Positions 1 to 5,457 of a stretch of 6,220 nt of DNA are shown one piece after another. The position numbers were made by a program, and so were the translations under genes. A model generated the notes under the pieces. It searched no databases. It worked only from the letters and a program-made list of their open reading frames with translations, and was not told where the DNA came from. Source of the DNA: Micavibrio sp. (GTDB lineage: Bacteria; Pseudomonadota; Alphaproteobacteria; Micavibrionales; Micavibrionaceae); assembly GCA_027066695.1 (NCBI GenBank), contig JAMONE010000222.1:1-6220 (forward strand), given 5' to 3'. Each line of letters begins with the position of its first letter. Positions within the stretch are counted from its first letter, which is position 1.

Positions 1-100
1 CTGATGGCTTGGCAGCAGGGCATACTCCGAATTCTTTTACTTTCGATCCGTTGGGTTCTCGTCCGCAATTGCGAAATTCCCAACAATTCATTTTACTCAT
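1..100 (-). CDS. two-CW domain protein, N-terminal fragment (runs off the left edge)
   Basis: This gene is too short in the window to stand out as an ORF. Reading leftwards from the ATG at 100-98, the 33 visible codons begin MSKMNCWEFRNCGREP and continue to an EFGVCPAA segment just before the edge. The pattern (M)NCWEF-x2-CGREP-x-G...ELGVCPAA is, from memory, the N-terminal signature of the small 'two-CW' proteins, which carry two Cys-Trp motifs and further conserved cysteines; that suggests metal or redox chemistry, but I know of no established activity. The second CW half lies outside the window. The start at 100 is favoured over the internal ATG at 91 because GGAGG (107-103, minus strand) sits four bases before it. 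It lies downstream of cpdR on the same strand, behind a 98-base gap with its own apparent promoter. Identity is fairly sure; function is unknown. Confidence 0.72.
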   Translation of the reverse strand, partial: MSKMNCWEFRNCGREPNGSKVKEFGVCPAAKPS

Positions 101-102
101 AT

Positions 103-109
103 CCCCTCC
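103..109 (-). promoter_or_regulatory. ribosome binding site of the two-CW gene
   Basis: On the minus strand the bases before the ATG read GAGGGAGGGGAT. This purine-rich stretch contains GGAGG four bases from the ATG at 100. It is the strongest Shine-Dalgarno sequence in the window and is the main reason for choosing the upstream of two candidate starts. Confidence 0.65.
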
Positions 110-147
110 CTCTTTTTTATACTGTCTAAGTGTTAGTCCAGCATATG

Positions 148-184
148 ACATGCCAAAATGCAATTATAACATGCTATCATGCAA
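148..184. repeat. pair of 16-base direct repeats with 21-base period (operator-like)
   Basis: ACATGCCAAAATGCAA (148-163) and ACATGCTATCATGCAA (169-184) match at 13 of 16 positions and start exactly 21 bases apart, about two helical turns. Each copy holds two ATGC blocks 8 bases apart (starts at 150, 158, 171 and 179). On the minus strand the consensus is TTGCAT-N4-GCATGT. The putative extended -10 of the two-CW gene fills the space between the copies, as an operator would. The repeat is directly visible; its regulatory role is inferred, and I do not recognise the motif as the site of a known regulator. Confidence 0.5.
163..171 (-). promoter_or_regulatory. extended -10 promoter element for the two-CW gene
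   Basis: The minus strand reads TGTTATAAT, a perfect extended -10 (TGnTATAAT). No good -35 is seen at 17 bases upstream (TTAATC), which extended -10 promoters can tolerate. Transcription would start near 155 and give a leader of about 55 nt before the ATG at 100. The element lies between, and touches, two near-identical 16-base direct repeats, so the promoter may be controlled by a factor binding them. Confidence 0.5.
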
Positions 185-198
185 AGATTAATTTAATG

Positions 199-570
199 TT
201 ATTTTGAATGCGATAGTAACTGCTCTATTTGCTCGACCAGCTCATTTAGATGGAATGGTTTGGATAGTAGTTTTGCGTTTTTAGTTGCTGTGTTATCTTG
301 TTGTTTTGTTACCATCGCCGCAAAGCCAGTGATAAACATAATTTTGATATTAGGGTGTTTTTTCTGCGCCTTTTTAGAAAGCTCTATTCCGTCAATGCCA
401 GGCATGACAATATCGGTTAGTAATAAATCAAAGTCACTATTTTCATTTAGAGCGTTAAGAGCATCATTGCCGTTGGTTGCGTAAGTAACTATATGCCCAG
501 CTTTTTCCAGTGCTATAGTTAAAAAATTCGCCATGGCATTGTCGTCTTCTGTCAATAATATTTTTGCCAT
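199..570 (-). CDS. cpdR: CpdR-type single-domain response regulator
   Basis: The 123-residue product is a stand-alone receiver domain with no output domain. Visible landmarks are the acidic pocket E8-D9-D10, the phosphoacceptor D53 in LLLTDIVMPG, T81 in MFITGFAA and K104 in LSKPFHL. The last two segments are distinctive of alphaproteobacterial CpdR. In Caulobacter, unphosphorylated CpdR acts as a ClpXP adaptor that promotes degradation of CtrA, PdeA and other substrates; phosphorylation through CckA and ChpT switches it off. All phosphorylation residues are present here, so it should be switchable. The ATG at 570-568 is preceded by AAAGGA, which overlaps the TAA stop of the upstream glycosyltransferase ten bases away, so translation is probably coupled. 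Length is normal for the family. Function is transferred from the family, but the assignment is strong. Confidence 0.9.
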   Translation of the reverse strand: MAKILLTEDDNAMANFLTIALEKAGHIVTYATNGNDALNALNENSDFDLLLTDIVMPGIDGIELSKKAQKKHPNIKIMFITGFAAMVTKQQDNTATKNAKLLSKPFHLNELVEQIEQLLSHSK

Positions 571-583
571 TATTATTCCTTTA
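571..583 (-). promoter_or_regulatory. cpdR ribosome binding site overlapping the upstream stop codon
   Basis: On the minus strand the glycosyltransferase stop TAA (583-581) runs straight into AGGAATAATA before the cpdR ATG, giving the Shine-Dalgarno sequence AAAGGA about seven bases from the start. The overlap implies that the two genes share one mRNA and that cpdR translation is coupled to its neighbour. Confidence 0.65.
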
Positions 584-1612
584 TAAAGCGTCTATGAATT
601 GCTTTCCTGCGGTTTTCCAGCTGTAATTATCTTTTATATGCTGTACAGATTTTATTGGTTCTACTTGCTCTATGGCTTGGTATGCAGCTTTTGATAAATC
701 ATCATCAAGTGCGCCAAGGTAATCATGTGTAATAATATCTTTTGGGCCCATAACATTATAGGCGGCGACTGGCAGGCCGCAGGCAATTGCCTCTATTAGT
801 ACAATTCCGAAAGTGTCGGTTTTTGAGGGGAACACAAATATATCGGATGATCGGTAGTAATCAGCGAGCTCCGCGCCAGTTTTCTTTCCAACAAATAGTG
901 CTTTTGTGTATTTATTTTCCAAAATATTTCGGGCGGGGCCATTGCCAACAACAACTTTAGAGCCACTCCACTTCATATCAAGGAATGCTTCTATATTTTT
1001 TTCTGTTGAGAGCCTCCCGACAAAAAGAGCTATTGGTTGTTTCAAATCTTTTAATATAGTTTTCTCACTTGGATAAAAAACAGAGAAATCCACGCCGCGT
1101 GATAAAAACTTTGTTGGAGCTTTGAAATCCCATTTTACCAATTGATCTTTTAAGCTTTGGGTGGAAACCATTATATTGACTGATTGGTCGTGAAATTTTT
1201 TAACGGCATTGACGGCGCGGCTATGCACAATATTATATAGTGGCTTAGGCAGCCATGCAAAACGCTTTGCGATATAGTCGGGGAATTGCGTATGATAACA
1301 TGTGGTGTAGCGCATGTTGTTATTCAAGCAGTATTTGCGCCCAGCCCAGCCAAGCGGGCCTTCTGTCGCAATATGGATTTTATCGGGTTTATAGTCTTTT
1401 ATAATGCGCTTTAGACGTTTGTCGGGGGTTATAACCAGCTTAATCTCGGGGTAGAACGGCATTGGAACTATAAAGTTAAAATTTGCAGGGCTTATAATTT
1501 CAACTTGATGATTCATCGCATTTAATTCTTTGCGTATATGCTCGTATGTGCGTACAACCCCATTGATTTGAGGATGCCAAGCATCACTTATAATAAGAAC
1601 TTTCATAGACAT
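581..1612 (-). CDS. GT4-family glycosyltransferase (GT-B fold)
   Basis: The 343-residue product matches retaining GT4 glycosyltransferases such as the MgtA/SqdX-like mannosyl- and sulfoquinovosyl-lipid enzymes. The N-terminal Rossmann half opens with KVLIISDAWHPQINGVVRTY (residues 4-23), the nucleotide-sugar/acceptor loop, and has HTQFPDYI at 107-114. The C-terminal donor half has FVGRLSTEKNI (197-207), with R200 and K205 expected to hold the donor phosphates, and TDTFGIVLIEAIACGLPVAA, where the usual E-x7-E is D266-x7-E274; 'TDTFG' is common in this subgroup. A typical role is adding a sugar from a nucleotide donor to a lipid at the inner membrane, but donor and acceptor cannot be told from the sequence. 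No membrane segment is obvious. The start may be the ATG at 1612 or the one at 1606, two codons in, which fits family N-termini as well; neither has a clear ribosome binding site. It is co-oriented and probably co-transcribed with cpdR. Confidence 0.85.
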   Translation of the reverse strand: MSMKVLIISDAWHPQINGVVRTYEHIRKELNAMNHQVEIISPANFNFIVPMPFYPEIKLVITPDKRLKRIIKDYKPDKIHIATEGPLGWAGRKYCLNNNMRYTTCYHTQFPDYIAKRFAWLPKPLYNIVHSRAVNAVKKFHDQSVNIMVSTQSLKDQLVKWDFKAPTKFLSRGVDFSVFYPSEKTILKDLKQPIALFVGRLSTEKNIEAFLDMKWSGSKVVVGNGPARNILENKYTKALFVGKKTGAELADYYRSSDIFVFPSKTDTFGIVLIEAIACGLPVAAYNVMGPKDIITHDYLGALDDDLSKAAYQAIEQVEPIKSVQHIKDNYSWKTAGKQFIDAL

Positions 1613-1655
1613 TTTGCGTAACTAACTTTAGAATGTATTTTTATCAACTTTAAAC

Positions 1656-3224
1656 ATGATTGCTATGATGCTCAATAAATTTTTTACTCTATTTGCTATT
1701 TCAGCCGTTTTTATGGCGCTGCCTGTTAATATTGCTTATGCAGGGCAGTGTGAAGCTAATTACGAGATGATTACAAAGCTGCACCATCCTGATCCAGGCT
1801 CTTACACTGTTTGGGACGCTGTTTATGGTGAGGGGAAGCGTGATGAGGTCTTTGCCTCTGTCGTAAATCACGGCGATAGCGTTATGGCTGTGGGTGAGGT
1901 GCGCAGCCCCAAGGCTGTTAAACCATCTATCGTATTTGTGAAATATGATAAGCGTGGGCGCAAGGTTTGGGATAAATATCACGCGATTAGCGGTCTGCGC
2001 AATATCGTTAAGATGCTTTCTTATGATGATGGGGTGGTTGTGTTGATAAATCGCCGCAAGTCTGGCGGTAGGGGATTTTTGTGGCTGGGTTTTTTTGATA
2101 ATGAGGGTAGCTTAAAATCTCAAAAAATCATCAAAGATGGTGAGCATAATTTACTCGCCACTGATATTATCCCATCTATTGGTGATGGTAATAAAAAAGG
2201 TTGGGCGATTTCCGTAACTGTAGAGCGTAAATATGGCGGTGGTAAAAATGCCTTAATGCGTAAAAATGCCACTGTGTATTTGTTGGATCATAATGGAAAC
2301 GAGCTGTCTAGTCGCGCTTATATTTTGGGTACAAACAATGAAATAAATGGACTGTCCGTATCGAAATTTGAGGACGGAAAAACTGGGTATATCGCTACGG
2401 GGTATTTCGAAAGTCCGTCTGGTAAGGAAATTGGCTGGCTTTTACGTTTGAGTGAAGATACCTCATATGCATGGCAAAAAGAATATGGTCGTGGATTATC
2501 GGCTAAATTAAAATTATCATCGGGATATCGTGATCGCTATATTTTGGCTTTTGGTGATGTCATGCCACTTCATTCCAAAACATCGGGCAGCTGGCTTATG
2601 CTTGTTGATGGCAGTAATGGAAAAACTCTGTGGCAGCGATATTATTACGGTGAAACAGGCCGTCATGATTATACGGCAAAGGGGGTTTTTGTTAATAAGG
2701 ATGGGCTTATAACATTAATGATGATGGCTGATATTATTGATGGAAATAATATTTCTTCGGATGAGGATGAGCTTGATAATATAAATTATGCTCATGTGAT
2801 AACGCTTTCTCCGCGCGGGGTTACACTGTCTGGTGATGCTTATTATAACGGGCAGGGCGTTGTTGTTTCGCAGATTATCGAAGGGGTGGATGGCAGCCGT
2901 GTTATGGTCGGGCATTCATTTGTTACTGCGAAAGATATAATTAAGGAAAAAAGGCTAGCTAAGAAACACCCCTCACCTTTAAAAGAAGAGGGGTATGTTA
3001 ATCTTCCTGATGTTGATTTGTCTGATAAAGCAAATGAGGGATTGGCAATGCTTAATAAAAAAATTAAAGCTCAAAGGGTTTATAAAGAGCAAGCCGAATC
3101 GGCTAAAGAGGATCATAGCGTTAGTGATCTTGATGATCTTACGCAAAATGGGTGGGTGTTGATTGGTGAAATGCCAGAGGCGTACACCGATCCTTGCATA
3201 ATAACGCAACGCAAATTAAAATAA
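1656..3224 (+). CDS. secreted protein of unknown function, predicted seven-bladed beta-propeller
   Basis: I do not recognise a named family. The 522-residue product starts with a classical signal peptide: K8, a hydrophobic core at 9-25, and an AYA site with likely cleavage after A29. The rest is a run of irregular blades of about 50-60 residues, each with a hydrophobic 'GxxVxVG'-like strand followed by a strand with an aromatic and a 'D..G..(W).k.y' turn. Examples are VMAVGEV...VKYDKRGRKVWDKY (77-108), YIATGYF...WQKEYG (245-278) and YILAFGD...VDGSNGKTLWQRYYYG (295-332). Seven such units can be drawn if the N-terminal WDAVYGEG (53-60) closes the last blade. C32 and C514 are the only cysteines and could form a disulfide across that closure. 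Residues 425-497 form a charged, lysine/glutamate-rich, probably helical insertion. The start could also be the ATG at 1665 or 1668; none has a clear ribosome binding site. rluD follows after 18 bases. Blade count is my inference. Confidence 0.6.
   Translation: MIAMMLNKFFTLFAISAVFMALPVNIAYAGQCEANYEMITKLHHPDPGSYTVWDAVYGEGKRDEVFASVVNHGDSVMAVGEVRSPKAVKPSIVFVKYDKRGRKVWDKYHAISGLRNIVKMLSYDDGVVVLINRRKSGGRGFLWLGFFDNEGSLKSQKIIKDGEHNLLATDIIPSIGDGNKKGWAISVTVERKYGGGKNALMRKNATVYLLDHNGNELSSRAYILGTNNEINGLSVSKFEDGKTGYIATGYFESPSGKEIGWLLRLSEDTSYAWQKEYGRGLSAKLKLSSGYRDRYILAFGDVMPLHSKTSGSWLMLVDGSNGKTLWQRYYYGETGRHDYTAKGVFVNKDGLITLMMMADIIDGNNISSDEDELDNINYAHVITLSPRGVTLSGDAYYNGQGVVVSQIIEGVDGSRVMVGHSFVTAKDIIKEKRLAKKHPSPLKEEGYVNLPDVDLSDKANEGLAMLNKKIKAQRVYKEQAESAKEDHSVSDLDDLTQNGWVLIGEMPEAYTDPCIITQRKLK
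2968..2994. repeat. small palindromic element inside a coding sequence
   Basis: A perfect 7-base inverted repeat, ACCCCTC (2968-2974) and GAGGGGT (2988-2994), brackets a 13-base spacer containing TTTAAA. It lies in frame in the secreted propeller gene and encodes HPSPLKEEGY (residues 438-447) within the charged insertion. The composition and peptide resemble short palindromic repeats found scattered in some genomes, including in-frame Rickettsia palindromic elements, but no second copy lies in this window. Confidence 0.45.
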
Positions 3225-3242
3225 ACACAACAAGGGGTTGGT

Positions 3243-4229
3243 ATGGATAGTAAAGAAGAAGAATTAGGTTTTACTGTATGGGAAGGGCATGTCGGCGTGC
3301 GCGCGGATAAGTTTTTAAGCTCGGTTTGTGATGAATTATCACGCTCAAGGCTTCAAAAATTGATTGCTGATGGGCAGGTTATTATGAATGGCAAGCCGCT
3401 TAAATCTGCTTCGATAAGGGTTGCTGAGGGCGATGAGTTTAGCGTATCTATCCCCGCGCCGATGCCAAGTATTCCCGAGGCACAAGACATCCCTTTGAAC
3501 GTGGTATATGAAGATGATGACTTGCTTGTGATTAACAAAGCATCAGGCATGGTTGTGCATCCTGCGGCTGGTAATTGGAGTGGCACATTAGTTAATGCTT
3601 TGCTTTATTATTGTGGTGATAGCCTATCGGGAATTGGCGGAGTTGTGCGCCCTGGGATAGTTCACCGCCTTGATAAAGATACTAGCGGCCTTATGCTGGT
3701 TGCGAAGAATGATCACGCGCATAAACATCTTTCAGCTCAATTGGCTGATCGTACGCTAAGCCGTGTTTATCATGCTTTGGTTTTGGATATTCCCTTGCCG
3801 ATAAAGGGAAGTGTTGATCGCCCAATAGGCCGCCACCGTCATAACCGCTTAAAGATGAGTGTGATGAGTAATGCTCCGCGCTCTGCACGTACACATTATA
3901 AGGTGATCAAAAATTATAGTGATGCGCTTTCGCTGGTTGAGTGTAAATTGGAGAGCGGGCGTACGCATCAAATCCGTGTGCATATGGAAGCTATTGGGCA
4001 TAGCCTTATTGGTGATAAAATATACGGCCCGCAGCAAACTGCCTTAATTGCGAAAATGAAAAGTGGCGGCTACCCTGTTGATTTAATTCGTGAATTTATT
4101 GAATTTCCCCACCAAATACTGTTTGCAAAGAGCATAGCCTTTATCCATCCGACGACTGAAAAGAAGATGGATTTTGAGTGTGATGCGCCTGATAATATAG
4201 CTAAGTTATTGAAAGAGCTAGATAAATAA
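3243..4229 (+). CDS. rluD: 23S rRNA pseudouridine synthase, RluA/RluD family
   Basis: The 328-residue enzyme converts uridine to pseudouridine in 23S rRNA; RluD itself modifies helix 69 (U1911, U1915 and U1917 in E. coli numbering) and supports late 50S assembly. Residues about 18-70 form an S4 RNA-binding domain (RADKFLSS...SRLQKLIADGQVIMNGKPLK). The catalytic domain follows, with DDDLLVINKASGMVVHPAAG (91-110), the motif HRLDKDTSGL carrying the catalytic D144, and ESGRTHQIRVHMEAIGHSLIGD near 240-260. Length is close to E. coli RluD (326), so it appears complete. AAGGGG (3232-3237) five bases before the ATG supports this start. The gene begins 18 bases after the propeller gene with no terminator between, so the two are probably co-transcribed. 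RluA/RluC-type specificity cannot be wholly excluded, but the S4 domain and full length favour RluD. Confidence 0.92.
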   Translation: MDSKEEELGFTVWEGHVGVRADKFLSSVCDELSRSRLQKLIADGQVIMNGKPLKSASIRVAEGDEFSVSIPAPMPSIPEAQDIPLNVVYEDDDLLVINKASGMVVHPAAGNWSGTLVNALLYYCGDSLSGIGGVVRPGIVHRLDKDTSGLMLVAKNDHAHKHLSAQLADRTLSRVYHALVLDIPLPIKGSVDRPIGRHRHNRLKMSVMSNAPRSARTHYKVIKNYSDALSLVECKLESGRTHQIRVHMEAIGHSLIGDKIYGPQQTALIAKMKSGGYPVDLIREFIEFPHQILFAKSIAFIHPTTEKKMDFECDAPDNIAKLLKELDK

Positions 4230-4236
4230 AAATCAT

Positions 4237-4265
4237 TTGCATTTACATAAAATTTTATGTATTAT
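4237..4265 (+). promoter_or_regulatory. candidate promoter downstream of rluD
   Basis: TTGCAT (4237-4242) and TATTAT (4260-4265) are separated by 17 bases. The -10 matches consensus at 5 of 6 positions and the -35 at 3 of 6. Transcription would start near 4272, in a stretch with no gene, and could run to the terminator ending at 4474. The spacer is almost wholly an 18-base perfect palindrome. In such AT-rich DNA a match of this quality can arise by chance. Confidence 0.35.
4244..4261. repeat. 18-base perfect palindrome just after rluD
   Basis: TACATAAAATTTTATGTA is a perfect palindrome, 14 bases past the rluD stop. It has only two G/C pairs and no T-run, so it is a poor intrinsic terminator. 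Lying between a possible -35 and -10, it could instead be an operator for a dimeric regulator. No known site is recognised. Confidence 0.5.
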
Positions 4266-4271
4266 TAAATA

Positions 4272-4474
4272 GTAGGGTGTATGAATAGAAATATAGCGTA
4301 ATAATTTTATTTACCCATTCTTTTTGGTAGAAAGAATAGGTTAAACACTATCTTAAAAATAAGATAACGAAACGGATTGTATAGCTAGTAAAAAAGCAAA
4401 AATATCAAATTTGTTGTGCAATTTATAAAAAATATAGCAAGACCTAAGTGCCGCTTCTTTAGCGGTATTTTTTT
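4272..4474 (+). ncRNA. candidate small RNA or structured 3' UTR in a gene-free stretch
   Basis: This is most of the 327-base gap between rluD and ctlX. No ORF longer than about six codons with a sensible start is present. It lies between the possible promoter at 4237-4265 and a strong intrinsic terminator ending at 4474, which together would define an RNA of about 200 nt. Two perfect hairpins fall inside: ATTCTTT/AAAGAAT (4317-4323 and 4331-4337, extendable to 4313-4341 with one mismatch) and TATCTTA/TAAGATA (4349-4355 and 4360-4366, loop AAAA). It does not match any RNA family I can recall; the 5' and 3' ends do not pair well enough for me to call 6S RNA. The simplest alternative is a long rluD 3' UTR ending at the same terminator. 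Confidence 0.3.
4447..4474 (+). terminator. intrinsic terminator
   Basis: The stem AGTGCCGCT (4447-4455) pairs with AGCGGTATT (4461-4469), with two G-U pairs, around a TCTTT loop. A run of seven T (4468-4474) follows. The core CCGCT/AGCGG is the only GC-rich hairpin in an AT-rich region. It works only on the plus strand, so it ends either rluD transcription or a small RNA starting nearer, and insulates ctlX. Confidence 0.82.
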
Positions 4475-4511
4475 GTCAGAATTTATCCTTGTTAAGTTAT
4501 CTTTCATATTG

Positions 4512-4523
4512 TGGTAATATACT
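4512..4523 (+). promoter_or_regulatory. probable ctlX promoter -10 region
   Basis: Just past the terminator, TGGTAATATACT contains two overlapping -10 candidates: TAATAT preceded by TGG (extended -10 form, 4512-4520) and TATACT (4518-4523, 5 of 6). No strong -35 is seen; TTGTTA (4489-4494) is 20 bases upstream of the first. The leader would be about 25-30 nt. The location argues for a promoter more than the sequence does. Confidence 0.4.
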
Positions 4524-4545
4524 AAAATCATTGATCGTTACAATT

Positions 4546-4550
4546 GAGGG
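4546..4550 (+). promoter_or_regulatory. ctlX ribosome binding site
   Basis: GAGGG ends six bases before the ATG at 4557, ideal spacing, and fixes the start of the hydrolase. Confidence 0.7.
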
Positions 4551-4556
4551 ATTATT

Positions 4557-5453
4557 ATGAAGCAATCTACCAATCATCTTTTTATGGTCGAGCCAGCTGT
4601 TTTCTACGCAAATCCGCAAACTATGGATACTAACGCTTATCAAGTTAGCGGCGAGGTGGAATCTCATGAAATAACCCTAAATAAAGCGCGCACAGAATTT
4701 CGGGCATATCGTGATATGTTAGTCGAAAAAGGCGTGATGGTGACTAGTGTTCTTGGGCATAAGGATTGCCCCGATATGGTATTTCCTAATTGGGCTTCGA
4801 CTTATGACAATGGTAAGTTAATAATATATCCTATGCTCAATGAAAATAGGGGGGCGGAGCGCACGCCAAAGGTTATTAACTGGCTGAAGCATTATTACCC
4901 TGACATTATAGATTGGAGCGGTTACGAGGCTCAAAATATAGCTCTTGAAAGTACCGCTAGCATTGTTGCTGATCACGTTAATCGCCGCGCTTATTCTGGA
5001 ATATCGCGCCGCACTGCACCTGAATTAGTGGCAAAATGGGCGGAGCTTATGGGTTATGATGTGATAAGTTTCGAGACGATGAGCCATGCGGGCATTCCTG
5101 TCTATCATACTGATTTCTTAATGTATATCGGCAGCGAGATGGTAGGAATTTGCGCGGAAGTGATTACGGATGACGATCTGCGCGAAGCGGTGCTTAAACG
5201 TTTGCGTGAAACCCATGAAGTTGTGGAGTTTTCAAATGCGCAGTTACGCGCGAATTGCTGTAATGCTTTGGAGGTGGTTGGAACTGGCGCAGAGCGTATG
5301 CTAACCATGTCAAAAGCAGCCTTTGAAGCATTAAACAGCGTCCAAGAGCGGGCGATTGCAAAACACTATAACACGCTCATCTGCCCTGACCTTACCACGT
5401 TAGAAAAATACGGCGGCGGCTCGGCTAGATGTATGCTTATGGAGCTGTTTTAG
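4557..5453 (+). CDS. ctlX: CtlX-like guanidino-group hydrolase (arginine deiminase-related)
   Basis: The 298-residue product belongs to the guanidine-modifying (pentein-fold) enzymes, in the branch annotated as arginine deiminase-related or citrulline utilization hydrolase CtlX. The expected catalytic residues are visible: the nucleophile C292 in GGGSARCMLMELF at the very C-terminus, H184 in GIPVYHTDFLMYIG, and acidic candidates D73 (CPDMVFPNW) and E131 (ALESTAS). It is cytosolic, with no signal peptide. Family members hydrolyse arginine, citrulline or a related guanidino/ureido compound; the substrate here cannot be fixed by eye. Two deviations from the family as I remember it: LEGTGS is LESTAS at 130-135, and FPNNW is FPNW, one residue short. 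The gene has its own ribosome binding site and apparent promoter behind a terminator, so it is probably monocistronic. No arginine-pathway neighbours are present. Length and C-terminus look complete. Confidence 0.82.
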   Translation: MKQSTNHLFMVEPAVFYANPQTMDTNAYQVSGEVESHEITLNKARTEFRAYRDMLVEKGVMVTSVLGHKDCPDMVFPNWASTYDNGKLIIYPMLNENRGAERTPKVINWLKHYYPDIIDWSGYEAQNIALESTASIVADHVNRRAYSGISRRTAPELVAKWAELMGYDVISFETMSHAGIPVYHTDFLMYIGSEMVGICAEVITDDDLREAVLKRLRETHEVVEFSNAQLRANCCNALEVVGTGAERMLTMSKAAFEALNSVQERAIAKHYNTLICPDLTTLEKYGGGSARCMLMELF

Positions 5454-5457
5454 CTCC
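5441..5457 (+). other. hairpin overlapping the ctlX stop codon
   Basis: GGAGCT (5441-5446) and AGCTCC (5452-5457) form a perfect 6-base stem with a GTTTT loop that includes the first base of the TAG stop (5451-5453). No T-run follows directly, so it is at best a weak terminator, though it could stabilise the mRNA 3' end. The same arms recur at 5504-5517 in the downstream repeat. Confidence 0.4.

Noticed and set aside
9..191. 60-codon plus-strand ORF at the left end
   Set aside because: It overlaps the antisense two-CW coding sequence and the cpdR downstream gap, has no ribosome binding site and shows no recognisable protein pattern.
1613..1655. Divergent promoters in the 43-base gap between the glycosyltransferase and the propeller gene
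   Set aside because: TTGATA is present on the minus strand but no -10 of fair quality lies at 16-18 bases; no convincing pair was found for the plus strand either. Promoters must exist nearby but cannot be placed.
4341..4356. CtrA-like site TTAA-N8-TTAA
   Set aside because: The CtrA box needs a 7-base spacer; this one has 8 and lies in AT-rich DNA inside a hairpin region rather than at a promoter.
4289..4438. Direct repeat AAATATAGC at 4289-4297 and 4430-4438
   Set aside because: Nine bases of AT-rich sequence recurring at 141 bases distance is expected by chance.
4531..4545. FNR-like TTGAT-N4-ATCAA box upstream of ctlX
   Set aside because: The right half reads ACAAT instead of ATCAA, too poor a match.
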